Origin: Mycobacterium heckeshornense
GTDB taxonomy: Bacteria > Actinomycetota > Actinomycetes > Mycobacteriales > Mycobacteriaceae
Length of the DNA stretch: 64,000 bases
Direction of reading: 5' to 3'
Assembly (NCBI RefSeq): GCF_016592155.1
Contig: NZ_AP024237.1
Coordinates: 3,348,001-3,412,000, forward strand
A program made the translations under genes and the position numbers. The notes beneath the pieces are model-generated. The model worked only from the letters and a program-made list of their open reading frames with translations, was not told the origin of the DNA and ran no database searches. The number at the start of each line of letters is the position of its first letter. Positions within the stretch are counted from its first letter, which is position 1. Shown here in pieces: positions 17,738-27,484 of the stretch.

Positions 17738-17980
17738 TTAGGTCACGCAGACGCCACCGAACGCGAGTGCCGGCCACAGTGCGATCGATCCGAGCAGGCA
17801 CACCATCAGGTGCAAACCCTGCAATTGTTCCACGTGGGCGGTGTGGGTGCTGGCCCACATGATGCCGACCGCGAGATACGGCGCACCGAAGAGCACTGCG
17901 ACGCAGGCGAGTTCGACGACTGTGAGCTGAAAACTCAACACACGTTCGAGCAAGCTGAAATGAACTCGCTTTCGATACAT
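17738..17980 (-). CDS. Small two-helix membrane protein, paralogue of the next gene
   Basis: An 80-residue product from ATG 17980 (an in-frame GTG at 18007 is possible). Helices at about residues 17-41 (LTVVELACVAVLFGAPYLAVGI) and 53-76 flank a His/Gln loop. It is 17 bp upstream of the related 96-residue gene and transcribed with it. The stretch upstream of the start is AT-richer, consistent with a promoter. No family recognised. Confidence 0.65.
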   Translation of the reverse strand: MYRKRVHFSLLERVLSFQLTVVELACVAVLFGAPYLAVGIMWASTHTAHVEQLQGLHLMVCLLGSIALWPALAFGGVCVT

Positions 17981-18041
17981 GCAGGTTACAGCCCTTATGT
18001 TAATCACTATTTGATAGCGCGGTCACTTTTGGGATTCTGCT

Positions 18042-18557
18042 CTACAGCGGTGCGGCCCCGCGGAGATGCTCGAAGATCAGCGACGTCTGGGTGCCCGCGA
18101 CATCGGCGTCGGCATTGAGGTTCTCGACCACGAAGGACCGCAGGTCTTCGGTATCGCGGGCCGCGACGTGCAGGATGAAATCGTCGGGACCGGCAAGGAA
18201 GTAGACATCCATCACCTGCGGCTTGCGCCGAATCTGCTGGATGAAATTGCGGATCCTGCCGCGGGCGCTGGATTGCAGGTTGACCGCAATCATGGCCTGC
18301 AACGGCAGTCCGACGGCGACCGGATCAAGGTCGGTGTAGAAGCCGCGGATCACGCCAAGCTCCACCAACCGTCGAACCCGGCCATGACAGGTCGAAGCAG
18401 CGACCCCAACCTTTTCGGCGAGCGCGCTGTTCGTGATCCGGGCATCGGCATGCAGCAGGCTCAAGATCCGACGGTCCACATCATCGAGATTTGCCGGCCG
18501 AAGATCCTTCGCCTCGGCCGCGCCAGTACGCGCGGGTTCAGTGAGATCTACAGGCAT
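18042..18557 (-). CDS. aldR: Lrp/AsnC-family regulator of alanine dehydrogenase
   Basis: A 171-residue Lrp/AsnC protein. It has a winged-helix N-terminal domain (about residues 25-80: LDDVDRRILSLLHADARITN, then ALAEKVGVAASTCHGRVRRL as helix-turn-helix) and a RAM ligand-binding domain (about 90-165) that binds amino acids. It is divergent from ald with a 104-bp shared intergenic region, the same arrangement as Rv2779c/Rv2780, where this regulator controls ald in response to alanine. Length matches. Confidence 0.93.
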   Translation of the reverse strand: MPVDLTEPARTGAAEAKDLRPANLDDVDRRILSLLHADARITNSALAEKVGVAASTCHGRVRRLVELGVIRGFYTDLDPVAVGLPLQAMIAVNLQSSARGRIRNFIQQIRRKPQVMDVYFLAGPDDFILHVAARDTEDLRSFVVENLNADADVAGTQTSLIFEHLRGAAPL

Positions 18558-18661
18558 ATGCCGCAGTCTAGAGAATTATCGACAGTCAGATTGCAGAGAC
18601 ATCGAACTTTCTTCACAATTGAAGGAGGTCTTTTCCAGCGAGCTCTGGCTAAGGAGCGACC
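18558..18661. promoter_or_regulatory. aldR-ald divergent promoter region
   Basis: This 104-bp AT-richer gap holds both promoters. AAGGAG lies six bases before the ald ATG. The segment AGTCTAGAGAATTATCGACAG near aldR and GAACTTTCTTCACAATTG in the middle are candidate operator/-35 regions; Lrp-type regulators usually bind several degenerate sites in such gaps. I cannot fix the operator by eye. Confidence 0.55.
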
Positions 18662-19777
18662 ATGCGTGTCGGGATTCCGACCGAGACCAAGAACAACGAA
18701 TTCCGGGTCGCTATCACCCCCGCCGGCGTTGCCGAACTGACACGAAGGGGCCACGAGGTACTCGTCCAGGCCGGTGCCGGCGAGGGCTCGGCCATCGCCG
18801 ACGCCGATTTCAAGGCCACGGGCGCGCAACTGGTGAGCACCGCCGACGAGGTCTGGGCTGCCGCCGAACTTGTGCTCAAGGTCAAGGAGCCAACCCCGGC
18901 CGAGTACGCCCGCCTGCGGCGCGGTCAGATCTTGTTTACCTTCCTGCACCTGGCAGCTTCGCGGTCGTGCACCGAAGCGCTGCTGACGTCTGGAATCACA
19001 TCGATCGCCTACGAGACCGTCCAAACCGCCGCCGGCGAGCTGCCGTTGCTGGCACCGATGAGCGAGATCGCCGGGCGGCTCTCCGCTCAAGTCGGCGCGT
19101 ACCATCTGATGCGCACCCACGGCGGTCGCGGCCTGCTGATGGGTGGGGTACCCGGTGTGGAGCCGGCCGACGTGGTGGTGATCGGCGGCGGCACCGCCGG
19201 CTACAACGCTGCCCGACTCGCCAGTGGCATGGGTGCGCACGTCACCGTTCTCGACATCAACATCAACAAATTGCGGAAGCTCGACGCCGCATTCAGCGGT
19301 CAGGTCCGTACCAGATACTCATCGACCTACGATCTCGAAGACGTCGTCAAGCAGGCCGACCTGGTGATCGGCGCGGTCCTGGTGCCCGGCGCCAAGGCCC
19401 CAAAAGTGGTATCGAATTCGCTTGTCGCGCAAATGAAACCCGGTGCAGTGCTGGTCGACATTGCCATCGACCAGGGGGGCTGTTTCGAGGACTCGCGGCC
19501 GACCACGCACGACAACCCGACGTTCGGGGTGCACGACACGGTGTTTTACTGTGTCACGAACATGCCCGCTTCGGTTCCCAAGACGTCGACATCCGCGTTG
19601 ACCAACGCCACCATGCCCTATGTGATCACCCTGGCCGACCACGGCTGGCAAGCGGCGTGCCGATCCGATCCCGCACTGGCCAAAGGGCTGTCAACCCACG
19701 ACGGCGCGCTGCTGTGCGAGCAAGTTGCCGCCGATCTCGGTCTGCCGTTCACCGACCCGGCAACGGTGCTGGCCTGA
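18662..19777 (+). CDS. ald: L-alanine dehydrogenase
   Basis: Ald interconverts L-alanine and pyruvate plus ammonia with NAD and also reduces glyoxylate, serving nitrogen supply and redox balance at low oxygen. The 371-residue product has the substrate residues Lys75 (LKVKEP) and His96 (FLHLAAS), the NAD-binding GGGTAGYNAA loop near 177-186 with DIN after the second strand, and the late VHDTVFYCVTNMPA segment with the conserved Asp near 270. Full length and frame are intact, unlike the frameshifted copy known in M. bovis. Preceded by AAGGAG and regulated by the divergent aldR. Confidence 0.97.
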   Translation: MRVGIPTETKNNEFRVAITPAGVAELTRRGHEVLVQAGAGEGSAIADADFKATGAQLVSTADEVWAAAELVLKVKEPTPAEYARLRRGQILFTFLHLAASRSCTEALLTSGITSIAYETVQTAAGELPLLAPMSEIAGRLSAQVGAYHLMRTHGGRGLLMGGVPGVEPADVVVIGGGTAGYNAARLASGMGAHVTVLDININKLRKLDAAFSGQVRTRYSSTYDLEDVVKQADLVIGAVLVPGAKAPKVVSNSLVAQMKPGAVLVDIAIDQGGCFEDSRPTTHDNPTFGVHDTVFYCVTNMPASVPKTSTSALTNATMPYVITLADHGWQAACRSDPALAKGLSTHDGALLCEQVAADLGLPFTDPATVLA

Positions 19778-19779
19778 CA

Positions 19780-20802
19780 TCACACGTCGGCGAGCGCGGC
19801 GACGATGTCCGCCGCAGGGCCCGAGCGAGCCCTAGCGAATGCGGTTCCGGCCCAGAGGTTTATCCCATGCGGGTCATCGGCGGCAGCGGCTGCCTTGCGG
19901 ATCGGCGACGTCATGTGGTTGACCTCTGGATAACCAAGCGGCGCAACGTCGTCGAGCAAGCGGGTGAAGTCGTTTTCGAGTCCGCGGGCAAATCGCCCCG
20001 AGAATGCCCGAGTCACCAGCGTCCTGCCAAACTGCGGGTTTTGCAACGCGGTGCGATGCGCAGAGCACGTACCGGCTTCGTCGGCCAACAGCAGTGCGGT
20101 GCCAACCTGCGCGGCCACCGCTCCCCTGCGCAATACACCGGCGACGTCTTCGGCCGTCCCCAAGCCACCCGCGGCGATCAGGGGAACATCGTGCGCGGCA
20201 CGGATTTTGCTCAGAAGTTCACCCAGCGGCTCCGTGCCCGGATTCATGTCCGGGGCGAAGGTGCCGCGGTGCCCGCCGGCATCCGGCCCCTGCACCACCA
20301 GGCCGTCGGCGCCCGCAGCCACGGCCACGCCCGCCTCATAGGTCGACGTCACCGTGATGAACAGCAAGATACCCAGCGCGCCGAACCAGCGCAGCACATC
20401 CGGTGACGGCGCGCCGAAGGTAAACGACACCACCTCGGGCCTGACGTCGGCAATCACCTCCAGCTTGCGCTGCCAACCGTCGTCGTCACCGAACCGGGGC
20501 TGGCCCACCTCGACGTCGTAGTGCTCGGCGATCTCGTCGAGTTCTTCGGCGTAGCGGTCCAGCTGCACGTAGTCGGCGACGCTGGGTTGCGGCACAAACA
20601 GGTTGACGCCGATCGGGCCGGTCGTGGCGGCGCGCGCCGCCGCAATGTCGTCGGCCAGACGCTCCGGGGTCAGGTACCCGCCGGCGACGAAACCCAACCC
20701 GCCGGCATTGGTCACCGCTGCCGCCAGCGCCGGCGTACCCGGGCCGCCGGCCATCGGCGCTCCCACCACGGGGACCTCAAGATCCCAGAAGCCTAAGACC
20801 AT
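19780..20802 (-). CDS. Nitronate monooxygenase (2-nitropropane dioxygenase family; Rv2781c-like)
   Basis: A 340-residue FMN-dependent TIM-barrel protein. It opens with a short strand and APMAGGPGTPALAAAV (about residues 15-30), and has the phosphate-binding GGLGTAEDVAGVLRRGA stretch near 225-241 and the GADGLVVQGPDAGGHRG motif near 175-191, where the histidine is conserved in class I enzymes. It would oxidise alkyl nitronates. Convergent with ald with only two bases between the stop codons, so the ends may share a terminator. Confidence 0.88.
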   Translation of the reverse strand: MVLGFWDLEVPVVGAPMAGGPGTPALAAAVTNAGGLGFVAGGYLTPERLADDIAAARAATTGPIGVNLFVPQPSVADYVQLDRYAEELDEIAEHYDVEVGQPRFGDDDGWQRKLEVIADVRPEVVSFTFGAPSPDVLRWFGALGILLFITVTSTYEAGVAVAAGADGLVVQGPDAGGHRGTFAPDMNPGTEPLGELLSKIRAAHDVPLIAAGGLGTAEDVAGVLRRGAVAAQVGTALLLADEAGTCSAHRTALQNPQFGRTLVTRAFSGRFARGLENDFTRLLDDVAPLGYPEVNHMTSPIRKAAAAADDPHGINLWAGTAFARARSGPAADIVAALADV

Positions 20803-20806
20803 GGCG

Positions 20807-22153
20807 CTACTGTACTATCGCCCGAAGCTGTTGCGGCACCGCTCGTCTCGAGCGGTAAGGACCCAGAACCGCGACCCCGTAGGGCCTGCGCAGGAGTCGG
20901 CGCGCCACCGTGTTGACTTCGTCGACGCTGACGGCGTCGAGCTCTCGTAGCGTGTGTTCGATGCTGCGATGCTCGCCATAATTCAACTCACTTCGCCCGA
21001 TGCGGTTCATCCGCGAACTGGAATCCTCCAGGCCAAGCACCAGCCCGCCGCGCAGCGAACCCTTGGCAATCCGGCATTCGGCTTCCGTGATGCCATCGCG
21101 CGCTACCGCTTCGAGCACGTCACACGTCACCTGCGCGACATCGCTGAACCGCTCGGGCAGGCAGGCGGCATATATCGATAGCGCACCGCTGTCGGCGAAA
21201 ATGTCCAGCGACGAGTACACCGAGTAGGCCAGGCCACGGGCTTCGCGGACCTCCTGGAACAGCCGAGAACTCAAGCCACCGCCGAGCGCGGTGTGCAACA
21301 CGGAGAGCGCCCAGCGATGCTGCCAATGCCGGCCGGGTGTGCGCACTCCCAGACTTACATGGGTTTGTTCGGCATCCCGGTTGAGCACCGCCAAACGCGG
21401 CCGGCCATTGATCCGCCCGGCGCCCTTGCGTGGCGCGGCCGGCCGGCGTCCCCGCACCAGCCGCGGCCCGAAATGTTCGCGAACCAATCCCACCACTTCG
21501 TCGTGGTCGACGTTGCCGGCCACCGCGACGATCATCCGCTCGGGTGTGTAGCGGCGTACGTGAAACGAGTGCAGTTGGGTGCGCGTCATCGCCGACACCG
21601 ATTGCACGGTGCCGATTACGGGCCGACCTACCGGGTGATCGCCGAACAGGGCGCCCAAAAACAGGTCGGCCAGTGTGTCCTCGGGATCATCGTCGCGCAT
21701 CGCGATCTCTTCGAGCACGACATCGCGTTCCAATTCGACGTCCTCGGCCGCACAACGGCCGTTGAGCACCACATCGGAAACCAGGTCGACTGCCAGTTCG
21801 AGATCGCTGTCGAGCACGTGCGCGTAGTAGCAGGTGTGTTCCTTGGCGGTGAACGCGTTCAGCTCGCCTCCGACGGCATCCATCGCCTGCGCGATATCCA
21901 CCGCCGTGCGGGTCGGCGTGGACTTGAACAGCAAGTGCTCCAAAAAGTGCGCGGCCCCGGCGACGGTGGCTCCCTCGTCACGCGATCCGACTCCAACCCA
22001 GACCCCCACCGACGCGGAGCGCACCGCGGGCAGATACTCGGTGACCACGCGCAGACCGCCGGGCAGCGTGGTACGCCGGATCGCGGCGGACGGCTCGGCG
22101 CTGTGCTGGCCGCGCCGCAGGGCGCCGGTGTTAACTGCTGGCCGTCGCGGCAT
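20807..22153 (-). CDS. pepR: M16-family zinc metalloprotease
   Basis: A 448-residue pitrilysin/processing-peptidase-like protein with the inverted zinc motif HFLEH at residues 69-73 and the third ligand region [11 protein letters not shown] downstream, plus the C-terminal R/Y loop of M16 enzymes ([11 protein letters not shown]). I start at ATG 22153, which overlaps the 3' end of the PNPase gene by 23 bp; the reading frame upstream to 22486 lies inside that gene. Order PNPase-pepR matches Rv2783c-Rv2782c. Substrates are unknown. Confidence 0.92.
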   Translation of the reverse strand: MPRRPAVNTGALRRGQHSAEPSAAIRRTTLPGGLRVVTEYLPAVRSASVGVWVGVGSRDEGATVAGAAHFLEHLLFKSTPTRTAVDIAQAMDAVGGELNAFTAKEHTCYYAHVLDSDLELAVDLVSDVVLNGRCAAEDVELERDVVLEEIAMRDDDPEDTLADLFLGALFGDHPVGRPVIGTVQSVSAMTRTQLHSFHVRRYTPERMIVAVAGNVDHDEVVGLVREHFGPRLVRGRRPAAPRKGAGRINGRPRLAVLNRDAEQTHVSLGVRTPGRHWQHRWALSVLHTALGGGLSSRLFQEVREARGLAYSVYSSLDIFADSGALSIYAACLPERFSDVAQVTCDVLEAVARDGITEAECRIAKGSLRGGLVLGLEDSSSRMNRIGRSELNYGEHRSIEHTLRELDAVSVDEVNTVARRLLRRPYGVAVLGPYRSRRAVPQQLRAIVQ

Positions 22154-24395
22154 CGGCTGGCGCGGCCCCTGAACTCGCTGACTCGTCGTCGCCGAGCGGC
22201 ACCAACGAGATCTTGCCTCGCCTGTCGATATCGGCGATCTCGACTCGCAGCTTGTCGCCCACGTTGAGCACGTCCTCGACCCGGGCGATGCGCTTGCCCT
22301 TGCCGAGCTTAGAGATGTGCACCAGGCCGTCGCGTCCCGGCAGCAACGACACGAACGCACCGAAATCGGTTGTCTTGACCACGGTTCCGAGGAACCGCTC
22401 GCCGACCTTGGGCAGCTGCGGGTTGGCGATCGCGTTGATCCGCTCGATCGCAGCCTCCGCAGACGGTCCGTCGGTGGCACCGACATACACCGTGCCGTCG
22501 TCCTCGATGGAGATTTGTGCGCCGGTCTCCTCGGTAATGGCGTTGATGATCTTGCCCTTGGGCCCGATCACCTCACCGATCTTGTCGACCGGCACGTGGA
22601 TGGTGGTGACCCGCGGCGCGTAGGGGCTCATCTCGTCTGGCCTGTCGATGGCCTCGGCCATGACCTCTAAGATGGTCAGCCGGGCGTCACGGGCCTGGGC
22701 CAGCGCGCCGGCGAGCACCTCCGACGGAATCCCGTCGAGTTTGGTGTCAAGTTGCAGCGCGGTGACGAAGTCCCTGGTGCCGGCAACCTTGAAGTCCATG
22801 TCGCCGAAGGCGTCCTCGGCGCCCAGGATGTCGGTCAGCGTCACGAAGCGGCGCTCGGTGCGCCCATCGGGCAGCTCAACGTCGTCGGAAACCAGACCCA
22901 TTGCGATGCCCGCCACCGGCGCTTTAAGCGGCACCCCGGCGTTGAGCAGCGCCAGCGTGGACGCGCACACCGACCCCATCGACGTGGAACCGTTGGAGCC
23001 CAACGCTTCTGAGACCTGGCGGATCGCGTACGGGAATTCCTCGACGCTGGGCAGCACCGGGATCAGCGCTCGCTCTGCCAGGGCGCCGTGCCCGATCTCG
23101 CGCCGCTTCGGCGAGCCGATGCGGCCGGTTTCGCCGGTGGAGAACGGCGGGAAGTTGTAGTGGTGCATGTACCGCTTGGTGGTTTCCGGCCCCAGCGAGT
23201 CGATCTGCTGGGCCATCTTGATCATGTCAAGCGTGGTGACGCCGAGGATCTGGGTTTCGCCGCGCTCGAACAACGCGCTGCCATGCGCTCGCGGCACCAC
23301 GGAGACTTCGGCGGACAGCGCGCGGATGTCGGTGACGCCACGGCCGTCGATGCGGAAATGGTCGGTCAGGATGCGTTGGCGCACCAGTTTCTTGGTCAGC
23401 GCGCGAAACGCCGCACTGACCTCTTTCTCACGACCCGGATAGGTGTCGGCGAGCCGCGCCAGCACCTCGGCCTTGATCTCGTCGGTGCGGTTATTGCGTT
23501 CGGTCTTGCCGGGGATGGTCAGCGCGGCGGCCAGATCGTCGGTGGCAACCGAAGCCACCGAGTAGTACACGTCGTCACCGTAGTCGGGGAATAACGGGAA
23601 TTCCCCGGTCGGCTTCGCCGCCGCGTCGGCCAGTTCCTGCTGGGCCGCGCACAGCGTGGCAATGAACGGCTTAGCGGCCTCAAGACCCTCGGCCACAACG
23701 GTTTCCGTCGGCGCCTGCGCTCCGCCCCCGATCAGTTCCACGGCGTTTTCGGTGGCTTCGGCCTCGACCATCATGATGGCGACGTCGGGCTTGCCGTCTA
23801 TGGTTCCGACCACCCGGCCGGCCACCACCATGTCGAACGTCGCCCGCTCGGTCTGTTCGACCGTCGGGAACGCCACCCATGTGCCGTCGATCAGCGCGAC
23901 CCGGACGCCGCCGATCGGGCCGGAAAACGGCAGCCCGCCCAGTTGGGTCGACGCCGACGCGGCGTTGATCGCCAGCACATCGTAGAGCTCATTGGGGTCC
24001 AGGCTCAGGATCGTCACCACGATCTGAATTTCGTTACGCAGGCCGTCGACGAACGACGGGCGCAGCGGGCGGTCGATGAGCCGACAGGTCAGGATCGCGT
24101 CAGTGGACGGCCGTCCCTCGCGGCGGAAGAACGAACCGGGGATGCGACCCGCGGCGTACATACGCTCCTCGACGTCGACCGTCAGCGGGAAGAAGTCGAA
24201 CTGTTCCTTGGGGGTCTTGCCGACGGTGGTCGCCGACAGCAGCATGTTCTCCTCGTCGAGGTAGGCGACGACGGAGCCGGCGGCTTGCTGTGCCAGCCGG
24301 CCGGTTTCGAAACGGATGGTGCGGGTGCCGAGGCTGCCGTTATCGATGACGGCGGTCGACTCGAAAACTCCCTGATCAATTTCTGTGACAGACAT
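22131..24395 (-). CDS. pnp: Polyribonucleotide nucleotidyltransferase / guanosine pentaphosphate synthetase
   Basis: PNPase degrades RNA 3'-5' with phosphate and can add tails; in actinobacteria it was also called GpsI. The 754-residue product has two RNase PH-like cores (about 20-230 and 345-560, including [21 protein letters not shown] and [21 protein letters not shown]), a helical linker, a KH domain (about 590-650, [15 protein letters not shown]) and an S1 domain (about 665-735, [18 protein letters not shown]). Translation of pepR starts within its 3' end. Confidence 0.97.
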   Translation of the reverse strand: MSVTEIDQGVFESTAVIDNGSLGTRTIRFETGRLAQQAAGSVVAYLDEENMLLSATTVGKTPKEQFDFFPLTVDVEERMYAAGRIPGSFFRREGRPSTDAILTCRLIDRPLRPSFVDGLRNEIQIVVTILSLDPNELYDVLAINAASASTQLGGLPFSGPIGGVRVALIDGTWVAFPTVEQTERATFDMVVAGRVVGTIDGKPDVAIMMVEAEATENAVELIGGGAQAPTETVVAEGLEAAKPFIATLCAAQQELADAAAKPTGEFPLFPDYGDDVYYSVASVATDDLAAALTIPGKTERNNRTDEIKAEVLARLADTYPGREKEVSAAFRALTKKLVRQRILTDHFRIDGRGVTDIRALSAEVSVVPRAHGSALFERGETQILGVTTLDMIKMAQQIDSLGPETTKRYMHHYNFPPFSTGETGRIGSPKRREIGHGALAERALIPVLPSVEEFPYAIRQVSEALGSNGSTSMGSVCASTLALLNAGVPLKAPVAGIAMGLVSDDVELPDGRTERRFVTLTDILGAEDAFGDMDFKVAGTRDFVTALQLDTKLDGIPSEVLAGALAQARDARLTILEVMAEAIDRPDEMSPYAPRVTTIHVPVDKIGEVIGPKGKIINAITEETGAQISIEDDGTVYVGATDGPSAEAAIERINAIANPQLPKVGERFLGTVVKTTDFGAFVSLLPGRDGLVHISKLGKGKRIARVEDVLNVGDKLRVEIADIDRRGKISLVPLGDDESASSGAAPADAATASS

Positions 24396-24738
24396 GGACG
24401 TCCGTGTGGCCTCTCTGGATATTCAGCTGTTTCGCGCGGTCACACAAACCCCGGCGGGTTCCAGGAAACCTGCAGCTCAGCGAGTCTGAATCCGACTACG
24501 GCCGTCGATCGAAGCGGCCGGTACAGACCCGGCAGCCACTACCGAAGACCGCGCGATACAGACTCGCCATTCCTGCGTTTGTCATCCTGTTGTGACGCGC
24601 TGGGACGGTACGCGTGGATTGCGCGCCCGCACCTGATCTGGGCGATCTGGCCCAGAACGCCCCCACTCTACACTGTCTAGCTGCGCGTTCTTGCCAATCC
24701 CGATTGCCGGGGCCGTTGCGGTGCGCGTTGTCAACCCG
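24396..24738. other. Intergenic region upstream of PNPase and downstream of lppU
   Basis: This 343-bp gap lies before the minus-strand PNPase start and must hold its promoter and leader; in other bacteria this leader is a site of PNPase autoregulation. A small hairpin (TCTGGGC/GCCCAGA, 24637-24656) lies about 85 bp past the lppU stop and may act in termination, though no U-tract follows. I see no gene in it. Confidence 0.5.
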
Positions 24739-25248
24739 TTAGCCGACGTCCTCGACGCACACCGCGAATCGCCGCTCGGCGTACGCGTAGCCCACGCCGC
24801 TGAGGCACTGGTCGACGCTGACCGGGTCGCTCAGCCCGGTGAGTATCTGGGTGGCGCGCTGGCGATGCGGCACGGATTCGTCGTTGCAGTCCGCTGGGAC
24901 CGGGTCGGTGCGGTTGTCCGGGTCGACGCTCATGCACTCGCCGACCGCCCAGTCGATATCCAGGCAGGCGGTGTGGGTTTCGCTGAATCCGTTGCGCGCC
25001 GAGTAGGCGGAGTCGACGTCGCCCGGACACTGCTCGCGGGTGGGGACGGTGGCCGCGACCTTGAAGTTCGACGCCCGACTGCCGCAGGCCACCTTGACCG
25101 CTACTGGCCGCCGGGCGGTGCCCCCGAGCCGCAGGCAGTCACCCACCCGCAGGTCAACGGTGTCGGCCTCGGGCGACCACCCGCTGCACGCGGTGAGCGC
25201 GATTGCCGTGATCGCCGCCGCGGCCAGGGCGCGCGTTGGCTGTGTCAG
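24739..25248 (-). CDS. lppU: Lipoprotein LppU, probable CTG or other non-standard start
   Basis: The frame encodes a secretion signal ([17 protein letters not shown]) with lipobox LTAC at about residues 19-22, then a Cys-rich secreted domain with several pairs ([36 protein letters not shown]). This matches LppU, the gene between rpsO and gpsI in Mtb. No ATG, GTG or TTG exists between the rpsO stop and the signal; the only suitable codon is CTG at 25248, overlapping the rpsO TGA as CTGA, the geometry of a coupled start. The frame is open further upstream inside rpsO, so an upstream start cannot be excluded. About 169 residues from CTG. Confidence 0.7.
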   Translation of the reverse strand: MTQPTRALAAAAITAIALTACSGWSPEADTVDLRVGDCLRLGGTARRPVAVKVACGSRASNFKVAATVPTREQCPGDVDSAYSARNGFSETHTACLDIDWAVGECMSVDPDNRTDPVPADCNDESVPHRQRATQILTGLSDPVSVDQCLSGVGYAYAERRFAVCVEDVG

Positions 25249-25514
25249 CGGCGCAGACCCAGGCGCTCGATGAGCGCGCGGTAACGCTCCACATCGATCT
25301 GGGCCACATATTTCAGCAGGCGGCGCCGCCGCCCCACCAGCAGCAACAACCCACGCCGGGAGTGGTGGTCGTGCTTGTGGACCTTGAGGTGCTCGGTCAG
25401 GTCGGCGATCCGTTTGGTCAACAGCGCCACCTGCGCCTCGGGAGACCCGGTGTCGGTCTCGTGCAGGCCGTACTCTCGCAGAATCTCCTTTTTCTGCTCG
25501 GCTGTCAGCGCCAC
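25245..25514 (-). CDS. rpsO: 30S ribosomal protein S15
   Basis: An 89-residue S15 that binds 16S rRNA in the central domain. It starts at GTG 25514 with GGAG nine bases upstream and reads [15 protein letters not shown]. Conserved features are [30 protein letters not shown] with the His/Asp/Ser rRNA contacts, and the basic tail RRRRLLKYV. Length is standard. The stop codon overlaps the presumed lppU start. Confidence 0.97.
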   Translation of the reverse strand: MALTAEQKKEILREYGLHETDTGSPEAQVALLTKRIADLTEHLKVHKHDHHSRRGLLLLVGRRRRLLKYVAQIDVERYRALIERLGLRR

Positions 25515-25613
25515 GAAATACTCTCCATCGATCGGTCCGCGAGGTGAATTCGGCGCGGCCGCCGCGAACTGCAGCACACACCGTGTCGCCGGAAAGTCTA
25601 TCAGCGGCAAAAA

Positions 25614-26588
25614 CTAGCCCGCAGACAGCAGTGCGCGGGCCCGGCCGGTGTCGTCGTTCATCGCGGCGACCAGGTCGCGGACCGAATCGAACTTGCGCTG
25701 CCCGCGGATGCGTGCCACGAAGTCGAGCGCCACGTGCTGGCCGTACAGGTCGGCGGTGGCGTCGAGCACATATGCCTCGACCGTGCGGGTGCGCCCGGAA
25801 AACGTCGGGTTGGTGCCGATCGACACCGCGGCCTGGTAACGCTCGCCCGGCACGACAGTGCCGGTCGTGGGTCCACGGCCCAGCACGGTGAACCAGGCGG
25901 CATACACCCCGTCGGCGGGGATCGCCGAGTACATCGGTGGCGCCACATTGGCGGTGGGGAAGCCCAACCGCATCCCCCGGCCTTCGCCGCGAACCACCAC
26001 ACCCTCTACCCGGTGCGGGCGGCCCAGCGCCTCGGCGGCGGCCACCACGTCGCCGGCATCCACGCAGGAGCGGATATAGGTCGAGGAGAACGTCACCGTC
26101 TCACTGTCATGGCGCTCGGACACCAGTGACATCGCTTCCACTGCGAATCCGAACCGCTCCCCGGCGCGGCGCAGCGTCTCGACGGTGCCGGCCGCCTTCT
26201 TGCCGAAGGTGAAGTTCTCCCCCACCACGACTTCGACCACGTGCAAATGCTCAACCAGCAGCTCGTGGATGTAACGCTCGGGGGTCAGCTTCATGAAATC
26301 GCTGGTGAACGGCATCACCAGGAACACGTCGATGCCGAGTTCCTCGACCAGCTCGGCACGGCGGGCCAGCGTCGTCAGCTGCGCGGGATGACTGCCCGGG
26401 AAGACCACCTCCATCGGGTGCGGGTCGAACGTCATCAGCACCGTCGGCACGCCCCGGGTCCGGCCGGCCTTGACCGCGTGCGCGATCAGCTCGGCGTGTC
26501 CCCGGTGCACACCGTCGAACACTCCGATCGTGAGCACGCATCTGCCCCAGTCCGTGGGGATCTCGTCTTGCCCCCGCCACCGTTGCAC
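25614..26588 (-). CDS. ribF: Bifunctional riboflavin kinase / FAD synthetase
   Basis: RibF phosphorylates riboflavin to FMN and adenylates FMN to FAD. The 324-residue product has an N-terminal nucleotidyltransferase domain (FDGVHRGHAELI near residues 24-35, the ISSTxxR-type loop read here as FSSTYIRS near 171-178) and a C-terminal kinase domain (about 190-310, GRGMRLGFPTANV). I use GTG 26588; the frame runs open to 27140 across sirR and is not a gene there. Divergent from sirR with an 81-bp gap. Confidence 0.95.
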   Translation of the reverse strand: MQRWRGQDEIPTDWGRCVLTIGVFDGVHRGHAELIAHAVKAGRTRGVPTVLMTFDPHPMEVVFPGSHPAQLTTLARRAELVEELGIDVFLVMPFTSDFMKLTPERYIHELLVEHLHVVEVVVGENFTFGKKAAGTVETLRRAGERFGFAVEAMSLVSERHDSETVTFSSTYIRSCVDAGDVVAAAEALGRPHRVEGVVVRGEGRGMRLGFPTANVAPPMYSAIPADGVYAAWFTVLGRGPTTGTVVPGERYQAAVSIGTNPTFSGRTRTVEAYVLDATADLYGQHVALDFVARIRGQRKFDSVRDLVAAMNDDTGRARALLSAG

Positions 26589-26669
26589 AACCGCAAGCCT
26601 ACGGCGCAAGATAGCCCCCCGGACGTGGGCGAGCCCCAGATCAGGTGAGACGTTGCTTAAACTTCCGTT

Positions 26670-27377
26670 GTGGCCCCTGACGAGCCAAGCGAGCTCAGTG
26701 CGGTTGCCCAGGACTATCTGAAGGTCATCTGGAACGCCCAGGAGTGGTCGCGGGAGAAAGTCAGCACCAAGATGCTGGCCGAGAAGCTCGGGGTGTCGGC
26801 GAGCACCGCCTCGGAATCGATCCGCAAACTCGCCGAGCAGGGTCTGGTCGATCATGAGAAGTACGGCGCGGTCACGTTGACCGACTCTGGCCGCCGGGCG
26901 GCGCTGGCGATGGTGCGCCGGCACCGCCTGCTGGAGACCTTCCTGGTCAACGAGCTCGGTTACGGCTGGGACGAGGTGCACGATGAGGCCGAGGTCCTCG
27001 AGCACGCGGTCTCCGACCGGCTGGTGGCCCGCATCGACGCCAAGCTGGGGTATCCGCAGCGCGACCCGCACGGCGATCCGATCCCGGCCTCCGACGGCCA
27101 GGTGCCCACCCCGCCGGCCCGCCAGTTGTGGGCATGCCACGACGGTGACGTCGGCACGGTGGCGCGGATCTCCGACGCCGACCCCGAGATGCTGCGCTAC
27201 TTCGACAGCATCGGCATCAGCCTCGACTCGCGGCTACGGGTGCTGACCCGTCGCGAGTTCGCCGGGGTGATCTCGGTAGCCATCGAATCGGATGCATCGG
27301 GGGCATCCGGCGACGGCGGAGCGACCACCGTCGACCTGGGCAGCCCCGCCGCTCGGGCGATTTGGGTCGTCGCCTGA
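26670..27377 (+). CDS. sirR: DtxR/MntR-family metal-dependent repressor
   Basis: A 235-residue regulator of the DtxR/MntR type. The N-terminal winged helix (about residues 10-70) includes TKMLAEKLGVSASTASESIRKL and the wing HEKYGAVTLT. A dimerisation/metal domain (about 75-145, RRHRLLETFLVNELGYGWDEVHDEAEVLEHAVSD) has conserved His/Glu/Asp ligands, and a C-terminal SH3-like/FeoA domain follows (about 155-235). It is the Rv2788 orthologue by position and likely senses Mn or Fe. GTG 26670 is the start; the short upstream gap is shared with ribF. Confidence 0.93.
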   Translation: MAPDEPSELSAVAQDYLKVIWNAQEWSREKVSTKMLAEKLGVSASTASESIRKLAEQGLVDHEKYGAVTLTDSGRRAALAMVRRHRLLETFLVNELGYGWDEVHDEAEVLEHAVSDRLVARIDAKLGYPQRDPHGDPIPASDGQVPTPPARQLWACHDGDVGTVARISDADPEMLRYFDSIGISLDSRLRVLTRREFAGVISVAIESDASGASGDGGATTVDLGSPAARAIWVVA

Positions 27378-27484
27378 GCCGCGGGGCCCTCGTCGAGCTG
27401 TCGCACGGAAATCCGACTCGCCGCATGGCGCACCAGCCGCGTGTGTCCGGGCCTGTGGCAGCGCAACTACTTCGCTGCGCTCGT

